The position numbers and the translations under genes were made by a program. Below the pieces are notes generated by a model, which saw only the letters and a program-made list of their open reading frames with translations, did no database searches and was not told where the DNA came from. Source: Nyssa sinensis (lineage: Eukaryota; Streptophyta; Magnoliopsida; Cornales; Nyssaceae). From it: a stretch of DNA of 64,000 nt. The DNA lies in contig VIRR01000555.1 of the NCBI GenBank assembly GCA_008638375.1, positions 124,001 to 188,000 on the forward strand. The letters run 5' to 3'. This document shows, piece after piece, positions 1 through 10,844 of this stretch. Numbering within the stretch: the first letter of the stretch is position 1; the number at the start of each line of letters is the position of its first letter.

Positions 1-344
1 TTTTTTCAATTGACTTTGCGCCCTAATGCCTTGGGCCCTTCCTAATTAGATCCGTGTTTTTAAACTGCAGCTGCACACCGCCTCATAAATTTACTTCAGC
101 CCACTAAATCAATGCCAGCCATGGACCCCACTGCTTCAGCCTGCTCTACACTCGATACCATATTGAAAAAAGCCCATCTAGGATTCGCTCTGATACACGA
201 TGTAATCCAGGAGGCGTGTTGGAGTGTCCCACATCGCCCGTCTCTAGCTCCTCTGGTCTGTATATAAGGGCCCTCTCTACCTCTCCTTAACACCTGGGTT
301 TTAAGGATGAGCTAATTGGGAGTTGGGCCTCTAAAATTTCAATA
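1..344. other. Unassigned left edge
   Basis: No gene is recognised here. The short minus-strand frame at 96-293 has no recognisable motif and is probably chance. The stretch ends where the first R repeat begins, at a T-run followed by an A-run near 345. Confidence 0.4.
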
Positions 345-1866
345 CTCTTTTTTTCAAAAAAAAAATTGATATTTGAGAAACCAATGTGTGTCATACAAAT
401 AACATTCTAGAGTAGTTCATTTAAAACATAGAAAAATTATATTTGTTCAATGTGGTCCTCCAAGACATTAGCTATTGTTATTAAGATCAAACAAATAGAT
501 TCTTGTACAGATTGCATTATACAGATACCATACAAGATTGTGAGATCTTAATAGAAGAACATGAAAGCAGATTATTTGCTGATTCTTCCTACTTTTAAAG
601 CCCATTATAAATGTTTTCATGCATTCAAACACCAGCTGAGACTTCAGTTACTAATAACTATTCCCTTTTCTTTGGTGATTCTTGAGCTTTCTGTACAACA
701 GCCTGATTGGGAACCAAAACTAGAAATATGTTTGACACTCAAATTCACTCTCTCCTCATTGCAAGCTGCAAATTGCAGCACCAAACAGATTAGAAATGAC
801 CATACAATGCTTGAAGTTTTCACTAAAAGTAATACAAAGTAAATGTAGCACACTGGGCACAGTATGTAACACATGGAAGGAAGGATCTTTGATGGAATAA
901 CAAATGCATGAATCTACCTAAAACAAGAGAGCTGCAATTAATAAGTGAACCACAAATGTTTGAGACAAACAACATATTTTGCCCAAAGCAACGCTTTTAA
1001 ATTTCTGGATTTGCATTTTGATTCAGATTGACAAACGTCACAAGAAAGGCAAGTATGGGACACTTAACAGCAATCTGATCTTTTGAAACCAAACTTATAG
1101 CTCAAAGCAGTAGCATCCAGTTAAGCCCATTTCATCAGATTAGTGGATTACTCTCTAAGGACTGTATGAGTTCATTACACTTTATTCGGAGACAACAGAA
1201 TTAAGCCCATTGTGTTGCTGCGACTTGTTTTATTTTCCTCGAGAAATTATTAAAATATTTGTGGTGAGAATAATTTTCTGTATGATTTTATTGTAGAGCA
1301 TGAATTTTTCCTTTTAACTGCATTAAAGAAAAAAAAAAAGAGAAAATAGAATAATTCTTTTTGATAGGCAACTGCCCTTTGGCTGGGAGTGAAAGTGGGA
1401 TAATTCAATTTAAATTAATTACACTTACCTTTTTTTTTTAAATTTTTGATAATTATAGATATCTCTTTTTTATTTTTTAAAACTACGTTCGTCGCCTGTT
1501 ACCATTGTCTTCCAAAACAAGACAAAATTGAAATTATTAAATTACCCATTGATTAAAATATATTAAATATTGTAAAAAGGTAAGATTTCGCTCCTTTCCC
1601 CCACGCTACACTGCCCGACCATCACCACTGAAACATGTGCTGTCGGCCATCATCTTCGTCGGCACATCATAAATCCATCAACGGCGGCCACCAAGATCAC
1701 CCTCGTCGTCTTCAACCACGTCCAACACCTACATCGTCGCTGCCTGCACCGTCGCCCCCACGATCAGCCCACAAATCCAAAGTGGGTCTCACCTCCTTGT
1801 CGGTAACTAACTCTTCTCTCTTCCTTCTCTAGATATAGATGTATATACACACTTTATACAACAACC
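345..1866. repeat. R1, first tandem copy of a ~1.5 kb repeat
   Basis: The stretch repeats almost base for base 1526-1528 bp downstream (R2), and a third copy lies at 62113-63900. It ends in a CG-richer, Ser/Pro/His-coding-like part at 1590-1830, which contrasts with its AT-rich remainder. A 65-codon frame at 1635-1832 is kept in R2 but lost in R3, and the 93-codon frame at 561-842 is broken in R2. I therefore see no reliable protein. R1 lacks the flanks shared by R2 and R3, so it looks like the truncated product of a tandem duplication. Confidence 0.85.
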
Positions 1867-3634
1867 TCTTTTTTTCAAAAAAAAAAAAAAAAATTGATAT
1901 TTGAGAAACCAATGTGTGTCATACAAATAACATTCTAGACTAGTTCATTTAAAACATAGAAAAATTTTGTTTGTTCAATCTGGTCCTCCAAGACGTTAGA
2001 TACTGTTATTAAGATCAAACAAATAGATTCTTGTACAGATTACATTATACTGATACTATATAAGATTGTGAGATCTTAATAGAAGAACATCAAAGCAGAT
2101 TATTTGTTGATTCTTCCTCCTTTGAAAGCCCATCATGAAGGTTTTTTATGCATTCAAACACCAGCTGAGACTTCAGTTACTAATAACTTTTCACTTTTCT
2201 TTGGTGATTCTTGAGCTTTCTGTACAACAGCTTGATAGGAACCAAAACTAGAAATATGTCTGACACTCAAATTCTCTCTCTCCTCATTGCAAACTGCAAA
2301 TTGCAGCACCAAACAGATTAGAAATGACCATACATATTGAAGTTTTCACTAAAAGTAATACAAAGTAAATGTAGCACATTAGGCACAGTATGTAACACAT
2401 GGAAGGAAGGATCATTGATGGAATAACAAATGCATGAATCTACCTAGAACGAGAGAGCTGCAATTAATAAGCGAACCACAAATGTTTGAGACAAACAACA
2501 TATTTTGCCCAAAACAACCCTTTTAAATTTCTGGATTTGCATTTTGATTCAGATTGACAAACATCACAAGAAAGGCAAGTATGGGACACTTAACAGCAAT
2601 CTGATCTTTTGAAACCAAACTTATAGCTCAAAGCAGAAGCATCCAGTTAAGCCCATTTCATCAGATTAGTGGATTACCCTCCAAGGACTGTATGAGTTCA
2701 TTACACTTTATTCGGAGACAACAGAATTAAGCCCATTGTGTTGCTGCGACTTGTTTTATTTTCCTCGAGAAATTATTAAAATATTTGTGGTGAGAATAAT
2801 TTTCTGTATAATTTTATTGTAGAGTATGAATTTTGCTTTTTAACTGCATTAAAGAAAAAAAAAAAGAGAAAATAGAATAATTCTTTTTTGATAGGCAACT
2901 GCCCTTTGGCTGGGAGTGAAAGTGGGATAATTCAATTTAAATTAATTACACTTACCTTTTTTTTTTAAATTTTTGATAATTATAGATATCTCTTTTTTAT
3001 TTTTTAAAACTACGTTCGTCGCCTGTTACCATTGTCTTCCAAAACAAGACAAAATTGAAATTGTTAAATTACCCATTGATTAAAATATATTAAATATTGT
3101 AAAAAGCTAGATTTCGCTCCTTTCCCCCACGCTACACTGCCCGATCATCACCACTGAAACATGTGCCGTCGGCCATCATCTTCGTCGGCACATCATAAAT
3201 CCATCAACGGCGGCCACCAAGATCACCCTCGTCGTCTTCAACCACGTCCAACACCTACATCGTCGCTGCCTGCACCGTCGCCCCCACGATCAGCCCACAA
3301 ACCCAAAGTGGGTCTCACCTCCTTGTCGGTAACTAACTCTTCTCCCTTCCTTCTCTAGCAATGTCTCACTCTCTCATATCGGTGGCCCTCTCTCTAATCT
3401 CTTTCTCTCTCTACCATATACACATACAAATAGAACACAGAACACACAATCATATATATATGGACGCAAATTCAATACAAATTACAGACATACACACAGT
3501 GAGTGTACACAAACACGCGCGCACACAGTCACGCACAATGGTTTCTCTCTCTAAGCCCCTCTCTGTTCATTGATGGATTGATGACACTGGGACCTTTAAT
3601 TTAAGCACGATTTCACAAGTGTTTTTGGTGATTA
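1867..3634. repeat. R2, second tandem copy of the ~1.5 kb repeat plus right flank
   Basis: The copy matches R1 over 1871-3360. It also extends to the right, through a CT-rich and CA-rich tract at 3361-3560, in common with R3, until about 3634 where R2 and R3 part. A 65-codon frame at 3161-3358 parallels 1635-1832 with two or three changes. No known domain is recognisable, so function as a gene is unproven. Confidence 0.85.
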
Positions 3635-3834
3635 GACAATGGTTGTAGGGATTTTCGTAGAGGATTATGGTATTATGGTTGGGTAAAGTTTCTAAGAGAT
3701 GATGGAGGTGTTCACCGGGTTGCCATTCTTGTTCAATCAGTTGTAAACCATAATGTAATTTTTTTTTTTTTTTTGGGTGTGCTTCAACCATTGACTATGT
3801 GTTGAGATGCCAATTGAGAGATGACAGTAAAGCA

Positions 3835-4076
3835 TGGTTTGGATGTCTGTAATTGAGGAGTTTTGGTCCAAATGCGTTCCGGCAAATTGAGAGAGAATGA
3901 AGAAGAGACATTAAAATTTTTTAATTAATCCATAGATGAGTTATACATATATATGTGTGTCGGGGGGGTTTGGATGTCTGCAACTGAGGAGTTTTTGGTC
4001 TACTAAATAGATTCCTGCAAATTGAGAAAGAATGAAGAAGAGGCGCTAAAAAATTTTAATCAATCCATGGATGAGT

Positions 4077-4111
<35 letters not shown>

Positions 4112-4200
4112 CTGACGATTTTTGGTCCAAATGAGTTCCTGGAAATTGAGAGAGAATGAAGAAGAGGCACTAAAAATTTTTAATCAATCCATGGATGAGT

Positions 4201-4233
<33 letters not shown>

Positions 4234-4345
4234 CTGCAACTGACGATTTTTGGTCCAAATGAGTTACTGGAAATTGAGAGAGAATGAAGAAGAGGCACTA
4301 AAAATTTTTAATCAATCCATGGATGAGTTATATGTGTTTATGTGT
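3835..4345. repeat. Minisatellite of about four 125-140 bp units with TG runs
   Basis: Four successive copies begin near 3838, 3970, 4109 and 4232. Each carries a 'tttttggtc' core, then 'gaatgaagaagaggc', then 'aatccatggatgagtta'. Copies 2 and 3 each end in a (TG)n run (4083-4108 and 4206-4232), so the dinucleotide has expanded inside the larger unit. Confidence 0.85.
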
Positions 4346-5194
4346 GTTTATTTTTTCATCTTTTTTAGAAAGAAAAAAAGAATGTGAATAAAAGCTCTGT
4401 TACAGAGCTTGAATGAAGGGAAAGTTTGTGTGGTTTTAGAGAAAGACATAAGATTTTAGTTAGCCAATTTGTACTCTATACTAGTTCATTTGCAAATATA
4501 ATTGCTTCTCCTTAATTTAAACCATTGTTGGATGTTAAAGACTAGTTATTGTAATGGATTTTGTACTTCAAGGTCAAATTTTTAATTTACATTATCATTT
4601 AGGGTCATATAGTCATTCAGTAAAGGTATTTGGACATTTAAGAAAAAAATTCCTACTTACATCATCCCTTTTCATCCTGTCACCAATGGCAACTGATGGT
4701 AAGGGGGAAATTGGAAATGAAATTCAAAGTATAAAGAGTACAGTATAAGTTTATAAACCATAAAAGAGGTATCCGTAATTATCAAAAATTAGAAGAGAAG
4801 TTAGTGTAATTAACTCATTCTATTTTTGTGTTATATTTAAACACGACCCTATTTTAGTTAATGTCATCTGGTAAGCACTAACTTAAGGAATGCAAACCCA
4901 TTTGTAATTTGGCCCAAAAATTAAAGTTGCCGCTCCCCAAAAAATTAATAAAATAAAATACATATAAAGGATATACCTCCTTGATTCAAAAGTGAAGCAT
5001 TTTCAAAAAATTATCCTTAAACCTATTAAAGGCAATCTCTATCCCACAAAAACCCTTGAATTCCTTACCATGCAAATACACCATAGAAGACATGGAAGTG
5101 CCATACGCCAAGTCTTCCTCAAGTCCTTCCTCACCCTACATCCACCCCTAATAAAAAGCAAGCCACCAATGGATGAATTAGCCTTCCCTAAATC
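4346..5194. other. Non-coding AT-rich stretch
   Basis: No gene or element is recognised. Short frames at 4554-4748 and 4992-5231 have no known motif and no splice or promoter context. Homology to the second duplicate begins just after this stretch. Confidence 0.4.
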
Positions 5195-7137
5195 TGACAA
5201 AAAAAAAAAAAAAATACTTGTGAAATTTTGACATTTTGTAAATTAGTCTACCTCAAAATTTCAGCAAAATTCAATATTTACCCTTCATTTCTTATTTGTT
5301 ACACCAGATTTTAACCTAACCCAAAATTTTTATCTTAATTCTCTCTTCTCTCTCCCAAAATTTTGGTTCAACTCAAAATATTCACTAAAATTTTCTTTAA
5401 AATTTTTTAGCACCCCAAAAAAATTTCCTGACTCTGCCCAATACCACTGTGCTTTTTTCCGGAGTAAAGTGGGAGACTAATAAATATAAATTGATAGAGT
5501 ATTCACTAAAGGTTAATGATTTTCTCCTTTGTGAGGTGGGAAGTTATATTATGACTTTATTTTTACTTTAGACTTTTCTTTTCTTTTTGATTTATAGAGA
5601 AATATATTCGATCAAAATATATAATTTGTTGAAAAGATAATTCTTATACAGAGCAGCAAAAACATTTTAAAAAACTTATCTATGTGCTTTTGCAAATCAC
5701 AAATTTGGAAGCCTCTAGATGTTCACTCTTATGTCCCTTCTTTGGAATCCGTACAAACTAAGTGAGTCTCTAAAATAAAACTAAAAAGAATAATAATATG
5801 GGAAGCTTAGAAACAAGTGTATCGCACACTCCATATATGGATGATTATTTAAAATGAAAAATGCTATGATTTTCCAACTATGAATCCCAAAATTTTCATT
5901 CAAATTATGTGGTAATATAATATTAATAGTACATTAAATTATTTAATTAATGTGTTAGTTAATATATCGATAGATATTCACTTTATCCCTATCTTTTAAG
6001 AAGAGATCGTTCCTTATCACGTATGAAATTATCTTCCTTAGCTTTTCTTTTATTATTATTATTATTAAATTTTTTCTTGGAATCCAAATTAAGTTAGGAG
6101 TGGGATCGAATATGTCTTACCCTATCTTGGCTCCAATATATGCAAAATAAGTCATTTCCTGCTAAATATATGCAAATAAACATCTCCACATAAATTAGCA
6201 TTTGGGATTAAATAAACTTATTGTCAACATATTTGCTAATTTTTCATTAATTTAATTTCTTGATTTTCTTGTTTGATCACAATTAAAAAAAGTATTTTTC
6301 ACAAAATAAATATATCAATGATAAAAATATATCAAAGTTAATAGTAATTAATGATATAATCTTATCAGTTCAATGCCTTCCAAATAAACTAACATTGTAG
6401 CTTTGAGTCTTCTATTCAGATGATTGAAATAAATTGTCTACTAAAATGCTACATTCTTTCAAATAGATTAACCACCTCAGCACCTCCCTTATCACATGCA
6501 TATTAGTCGGCTATTCTCAACAACCCAACAAATATTGATATTAAACACAATTTTTAGACTTCTAGGATCTTTAATTGATATTAAAGGCTCAGGGACTTCA
6601 TTTGTTTTTTCCCAAAGGGAAAGTTACGATTTCAAATTCAGCTATAAGTTATTGATACAATGATAGTCATTCGGCTCTATTTATTTTTAAGATCTTTTTA
6701 TTTTTCGCATTGTATTGAAATTGGCTTTTAGGCTAACATTGAAGAGGAAGAGATAGATGGAACGTCTACTTTAGAACTTATATTTTCTAATACTAGTTTG
6801 CAAAAGTGTTGTAGCCATTTCAAACACAAACTATTTACAACTGAATATTTAATTGTGCTTAGCATTGCCTCCATCATTTCCTACATCGTGCCAAAAACAA
6901 ATGAATACATTTATGTAGATAACAACAAGAAGAGAAGGTAAGATAAGACTAAAAGTCTAAGTAAAAGAGCTAACAAGAACAAGCGGCTGCTGACCCAATA
7001 TTTTTTTTTTTTTTATCAGCAAAAGAATAAAAATATATTGATGCCAAATGAGAAGTACAATCAAAGATACAAGTAAAATTGATAGATACAAAACAAAGAA
7101 GGCATCAAAACTGAAGGATATATCTACTGCATCATTG
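5195..7137. repeat. Block A, left part (paralogous to 44823-45960)
   Basis: This is AT-rich non-coding DNA that aligns with 44823 onward. Compared with B it carries about 210 bp extra at roughly 5850-6060 and about 670 bp extra at roughly 6410-7085. It lies 3' of NLR-A, which is on the minus strand. No separate gene is seen. Confidence 0.75.
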
Positions 7138-7260
7138 CTAGACCCAATAATCCCAACTAGGTTGGCACCCAAGGGGGAAGCCAATCAAGAGCAAAAAATC
7201 TTCATAGCATGATGTTGGCCAAATTGCAAAGTCTTTGTATCTTCCGGAAAAGTCCATTTC
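7138..7260 (-). other. Candidate last coding exon of NLR-A
   Basis: The main NLR-A frame crosses a good donor (GAG|GTATGT, GT at 7734-7733). On the minus strand a T-rich tract followed by GTGTAG ends at 7261, giving a phase-0 acceptor. From 7260 the frame stays open for 40 codons, starting EMDFSGRYKD, and ends in TAG at 7140-7138. The intron would be 474 bp. The donor and acceptor are also present in NLR-B, but there the frame stops after three codons. This is inference from splice signals only; without splicing, the main ORF simply ends at 7711. Confidence 0.45.
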
Positions 7261-7604
7261 CTACACATCAAAGAAAAAACCAGAATTAAGTGAATAGGAA
7301 TACTTGGTATATTTCATTTTGTTCCTAAAATAACCGCAGAAATTTTTAAACCTTTTGAAAGAAAAAAATGAATTCAAAAACAAAAACCATTTCCATAGGA
7401 ATGATAAGCATTTAATTGAATGGGATACTTGCACCAAAGATTTCCATTTCCGTTTCCTTTATGAAATGAATAAGAAAAAGGGATTAATATCATTCGTGAA
7501 ATGCATTTTTCAAACCTATGCATCATTCTGTTTTCTCAAACTGATAAATTAATTGGAGAAAAAAAAAATCCTCTTTTTGAGATAACAAATTATAAAAAAA
7601 AAGG

Positions 7605-7621
7605 AGGGGGGGGGGGGGGGG
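7605..7621 (+). repeat. Homopolymer run of 16 G within the NLR-A 3' intron
   Basis: An uninterrupted run of 16 G (C in the NLR transcript sense) lies between the main NLR-A frame and its candidate last exon. The paralogous site in block B, near 46420, has only GGGGAGGG, so the run grew after duplication. Assembly error is possible in such a run. Confidence 0.8.
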
Positions 7622-7710
7622 CTTGCCTTCGTAAATAAATTAAAGCACTCATTTTTCAGAGAAAACATTACAGTGAACAATATAGCTGTATTAGAAATAT
7701 TTGTTAAAAT

Positions 7711-10698
7711 TTATGAAAACTTCAGAAAACATACCTCAAAAATTGAGAATTGAAGAGCTGATTTAGCTTCTGGGTTATCCCATTCCAACAAATCCCACCA
7801 CTCTTTTTGTCCTCTGATTTTTATGAGAGAATCAAGTTGGGTCTCTGATGTTCTTCTACTATCATCCACGTTCATAGTAGAGAGAGAAAGCCTCTTAAGC
7901 TTTGGACAATTGAATACATTAATTTCTTGAAGAGAAGGACAAACCATTGTCTTTGTCCCTATACATATGCTCTTCAATTTTGGTACATCGACTAACTTCA
8001 AAGTCCGTAGCTTGGAGAATGTGAGAATAGAATTCCTTTCAGTAGTAATCCCTTCTTCTTCCTCTTCTATTATTATGTGCTCCATTTGCGAGCAATCACT
8101 CACATGAATTAATTCAAGGTTTTGCATATGGTGCCTCACCAACCTAGCTGTCAACAAATACCTTAGTTTACCACAATTATAAATATGTAACAGCTTTAGA
8201 TGAGAAAAGGTTCCACTCTCTGCTGGTGGTCTCCCTCCCATTTCAACTCCCTCATACTTGAACAGCCTTTTTAAATCTGGCAGGGAACAAACTGACAAAA
8301 CTTGAAGGTTTTGTGGCACTGACGTTGTGGTGGTGGTGAACAACCATAGGTCCTCTATCCCTTCACTATACCCAATAAAACATTTCTCTAGATCTTTGCA
8401 AGTATTTTCCTTCAAAGAAGGTGAAATATCCAATAAGCTCGTAGGAAGAACGCAATCAACTATGTTCAACTGCTGCATGTTGGTAGGAAGCAGTATTACA
8501 TGATCAATATCAAAAATAGATACTTCTCTGCATGTAAGCCAAGGACGAAGAAATTGTTTACGACTATTGTGGAACTGAATACGATAGTGACTCAACCTCT
8601 CCCAATCTTTAGTACAGACATAGCTATTGAACTGATCCAGGTTAGAGAACTTCACACCAAGCATCTCTGTTTGTCTCAAGGTAATAAATTCTTCCGTCTG
8701 AACCTCAATGTTAGAATCATCAAGTCTGAGGCACTGTAAATTGGAAAGACTGGGTAGTAAACCAGTTGGAATAGATTGTATTCCCGACACGTAAGATAGA
8801 TCAAGGCATTTAAGGTTGACTAATCCCTTTAAACCTGTAGGTACTGCTTTCACTCCACTATTGTGTAGATGCAATTCCCTCAACTCCGTAAGCTCTGCCA
8901 ATGAAGGTACATATTCTAAATTGTGACAGTTAGTAAGAAACAATCCTCGAAGACTCTTCAAGTCGGAGATAGAATTTGGCAAGCGATTGAGGTTGTACAT
9001 CTTTGACAGGTCTAAAATTCTCAGGCTCTGCATATGCACAAAGAAAGAATTGGGAAGCTCTATGATATAATTGTTAAAATGCAGCTGGAGGGTGAGAAGT
9101 CTGGGGCACTTAGGAGATACGGAAGAGGAGAGATATTCTTCTATTATGTCATCTGCTAAGAAAACTCTCTCAAGATTTTCTGACCACTCTTTTTCATTTG
9201 TGATGTGCAAAGACCGCTCTCCAGATTTCACCTCGAAAATAGCAGAGCCATTCTCTTTTGTGATACTAAGGGCCATATCTCTAATCACATCGTGCATCTT
9301 TACACAAATACAAGGATAATCTGGCCTTTCATCCACAGCCCTTTCCAGCAAACAAACATTTTTTAATTTGTTCAGTATAGAATGACCCATGTCAAACTGT
9401 GCTTTCCTAGTTCCTCTTTCATCCAATAACCCCTCAGCAATCCAATACACTATCAACTCCGCTATTGGGATCTTGTAGTCTTCAGGAAATGATGCGCAAT
9501 ATAAGAAACACCGTTGAAGCTTTTCATGTTTCAAGCGATCATAACTAAATTTTAGTGGCTTAAATACCTCCTCCTCTATATCCACAAGCCCCTCAGCTGA
9601 TTCTCTCAACTCAACTAGTGCATTGTGCCAGTCATGAATGTCATCAACACCTCTCATGGTTCTAGCTGTTGTGACGATGGCCAGAGGTAAACCAGCACAT
9701 TCCATGGAAATAGACCTTGCAATTTCTTCTACTTTTTTATCAACCGCCTTGTCACTCCAAACGTTCTTCATGAACAGATCCCATGCTTCTTCTGTAGAAA
9801 GAAGCTCTACCTTGATAGTTTGTTGGCACTGCATTCCTCGACAAACTTCCAATAACCGAGTAGTTACAAGTAACCTTCCTTCTTCAACTCCAACTGGAAT
9901 ACCTATATCCTCCGGAAGAAATACTTTCCACATATCATCTAAAATAACTACAAATTTCTTTATTCTTCTCAATGCATGGAATAACTCAGCTGCCCTTTTC
10001 CTTTCGTCAATCTCCTCTAAAAGATGTAGAGGTAGAAGTTTTGCAATCTCATTTTGCAATTTGTGAATGCTTGATTCTTGTGACACAGTTACCCAATATA
10101 CATGATGTGCTAAACTAGGATTTTTCAAGAGTCGATTATGGATATGAGTCATAATGGTTGTTTTGCCCACCCCTCCCATCCCATAAACTCCAATGCGTGT
10201 TATCTCATCATCCATCAAGAATTTCCAAATTTTTTCCAAATTTCTCCCAGCTGTAGTTTGACCCACTAATGGTGTTGTTATCAATGGCTCTCTTCTTTGA
10301 TTGTGTACATCAATTAGAAGCCCCTCAGCAAATCCACCTTTCTCGATAAGATCGTTTACTTCTTGAATATTTTTATCAACAATCCTCAAAAAATGCGATC
10401 GTGAAAGATATCTTCTTAATCCAGCATTTTGTTCAACCTCTTGTACTTCAGTTATTTTTTGTCTTACATTTTGAAACCAGTTCTCTGCTTTTCTCTTTCG
10501 CTTATTTCCCGAGTCATACTGTGAATTTCTCAATTCATCATGCACATCCTTTTCTTGGCACTGCAATGCTTCCATTCTCCTTCTTAGAGTTTGACGCTTT
10601 TCATCAAGCAATTCGTGATAATTATAGCACTCGCGAATGAATGCCCAAGAGTTTTTCAAAAATTCAATGCCTGTACAAATTGTTTGGAGGTACTCCAT
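7711..10698 (-). CDS. NLR-A: CC-NBS-LRR disease-resistance protein (RPS2/RPS5 type), intact
   Basis: An intracellular immune receptor of the CNL class, about 995 residues; such proteins bind ADP/ATP and trigger defence on sensing a pathogen effector or its effect on a guarded protein. I chose the ATG at 10698-10696 (MEYLQTICTG); the frame is open only four codons further. Positions below count from this ATG. The coiled-coil part is ~1-150. The NB-ARC follows: P-loop GMGGVGKTT ~173-181, RNBS-A VYWVTVSQ ~200, kinase-2 KKFVVILDDMW ~247-257, RNBS-B GRLLVTTR ~274, GLPLA ~336, RNBS-D CFLYCASFPEDY ~397 and MHDVIRDMA ~468. Leucine-rich repeats run from ~520 to the end, including an acidic EEEEEG stretch. 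All ATPase motifs are intact. A candidate last exon lies at 7138-7260. Effector specificity cannot be read from sequence. Confidence 0.93.
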   Translation of the reverse strand: MEYLQTICTGIEFLKNSWAFIRECYNYHELLDEKRQTLRRRMEALQCQEKDVHDELRNSQYDSGNKRKRKAENWFQNVRQKITEVQEVEQNAGLRRYLSRSHFLRIVDKNIQEVNDLIEKGGFAEGLLIDVHNQRREPLITTPLVGQTTAGRNLEKIWKFLMDDEITRIGVYGMGGVGKTTIMTHIHNRLLKNPSLAHHVYWVTVSQESSIHKLQNEIAKLLPLHLLEEIDERKRAAELFHALRRIKKFVVILDDMWKVFLPEDIGIPVGVEEGRLLVTTRLLEVCRGMQCQQTIKVELLSTEEAWDLFMKNVWSDKAVDKKVEEIARSISMECAGLPLAIVTTARTMRGVDDIHDWHNALVELRESAEGLVDIEEEVFKPLKFSYDRLKHEKLQRCFLYCASFPEDYKIPIAELIVYWIAEGLLDERGTRKAQFDMGHSILNKLKNVCLLERAVDERPDYPCICVKMHDVIRDMALSITKENGSAIFEVKSGERSLHITNEKEWSENLERVFLADDIIEEYLSSSVSPKCPRLLTLQLHFNNYIIELPNSFFVHMQSLRILDLSKMYNLNRLPNSISDLKSLRGLFLTNCHNLEYVPSLAELTELRELHLHNSGVKAVPTGLKGLVNLKCLDLSYVSGIQSIPTGLLPSLSNLQCLRLDDSNIEVQTEEFITLRQTEMLGVKFSNLDQFNSYVCTKDWERLSHYRIQFHNSRKQFLRPWLTCREVSIFDIDHVILLPTNMQQLNIVDCVLPTSLLDISPSLKENTCKDLEKCFIGYSEGIEDLWLFTTTTTSVPQNLQVLSVCSLPDLKRLFKYEGVEMGGRPPAESGTFSHLKLLHIYNCGKLRYLLTARLVRHHMQNLELIHVSDCSQMEHIIIEEEEEGITTERNSILTFSKLRTLKLVDVPKLKSICIGTKTMVCPSLQEINVFNCPKLKRLSLSTMNVDDSRRTSETQLDSLIKIRGQKEWWDLLEWDNPEAKSALQFSIFEVCFLKFS

Positions 10699-10844
10699 GC
10701 CCCAACACAACCTAATTGCAAATACGTATACGAATTTCTTAGTACTTCAATTGCCAAAAATATGTAAGGTTTAAATGTAAAAGAATGTTCAGTAAGTTAA
10801 TAGTGGACAATAGGTTTATTTTTATGAAATTAAATTTTAGTCAA

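Noticed and set aside
561..842. 93-codon frame in R1, partly shared with R3
   Set aside because: It is broken by small changes in R2 although R1 and R2 are nearly identical, so selection for a protein is unlikely.
8500..10640. Plus-strand frames inside NLR-A, and similar ones in NLR-B (47307-49522)
   Set aside because: They are antisense shadows of the NLR coding frame.
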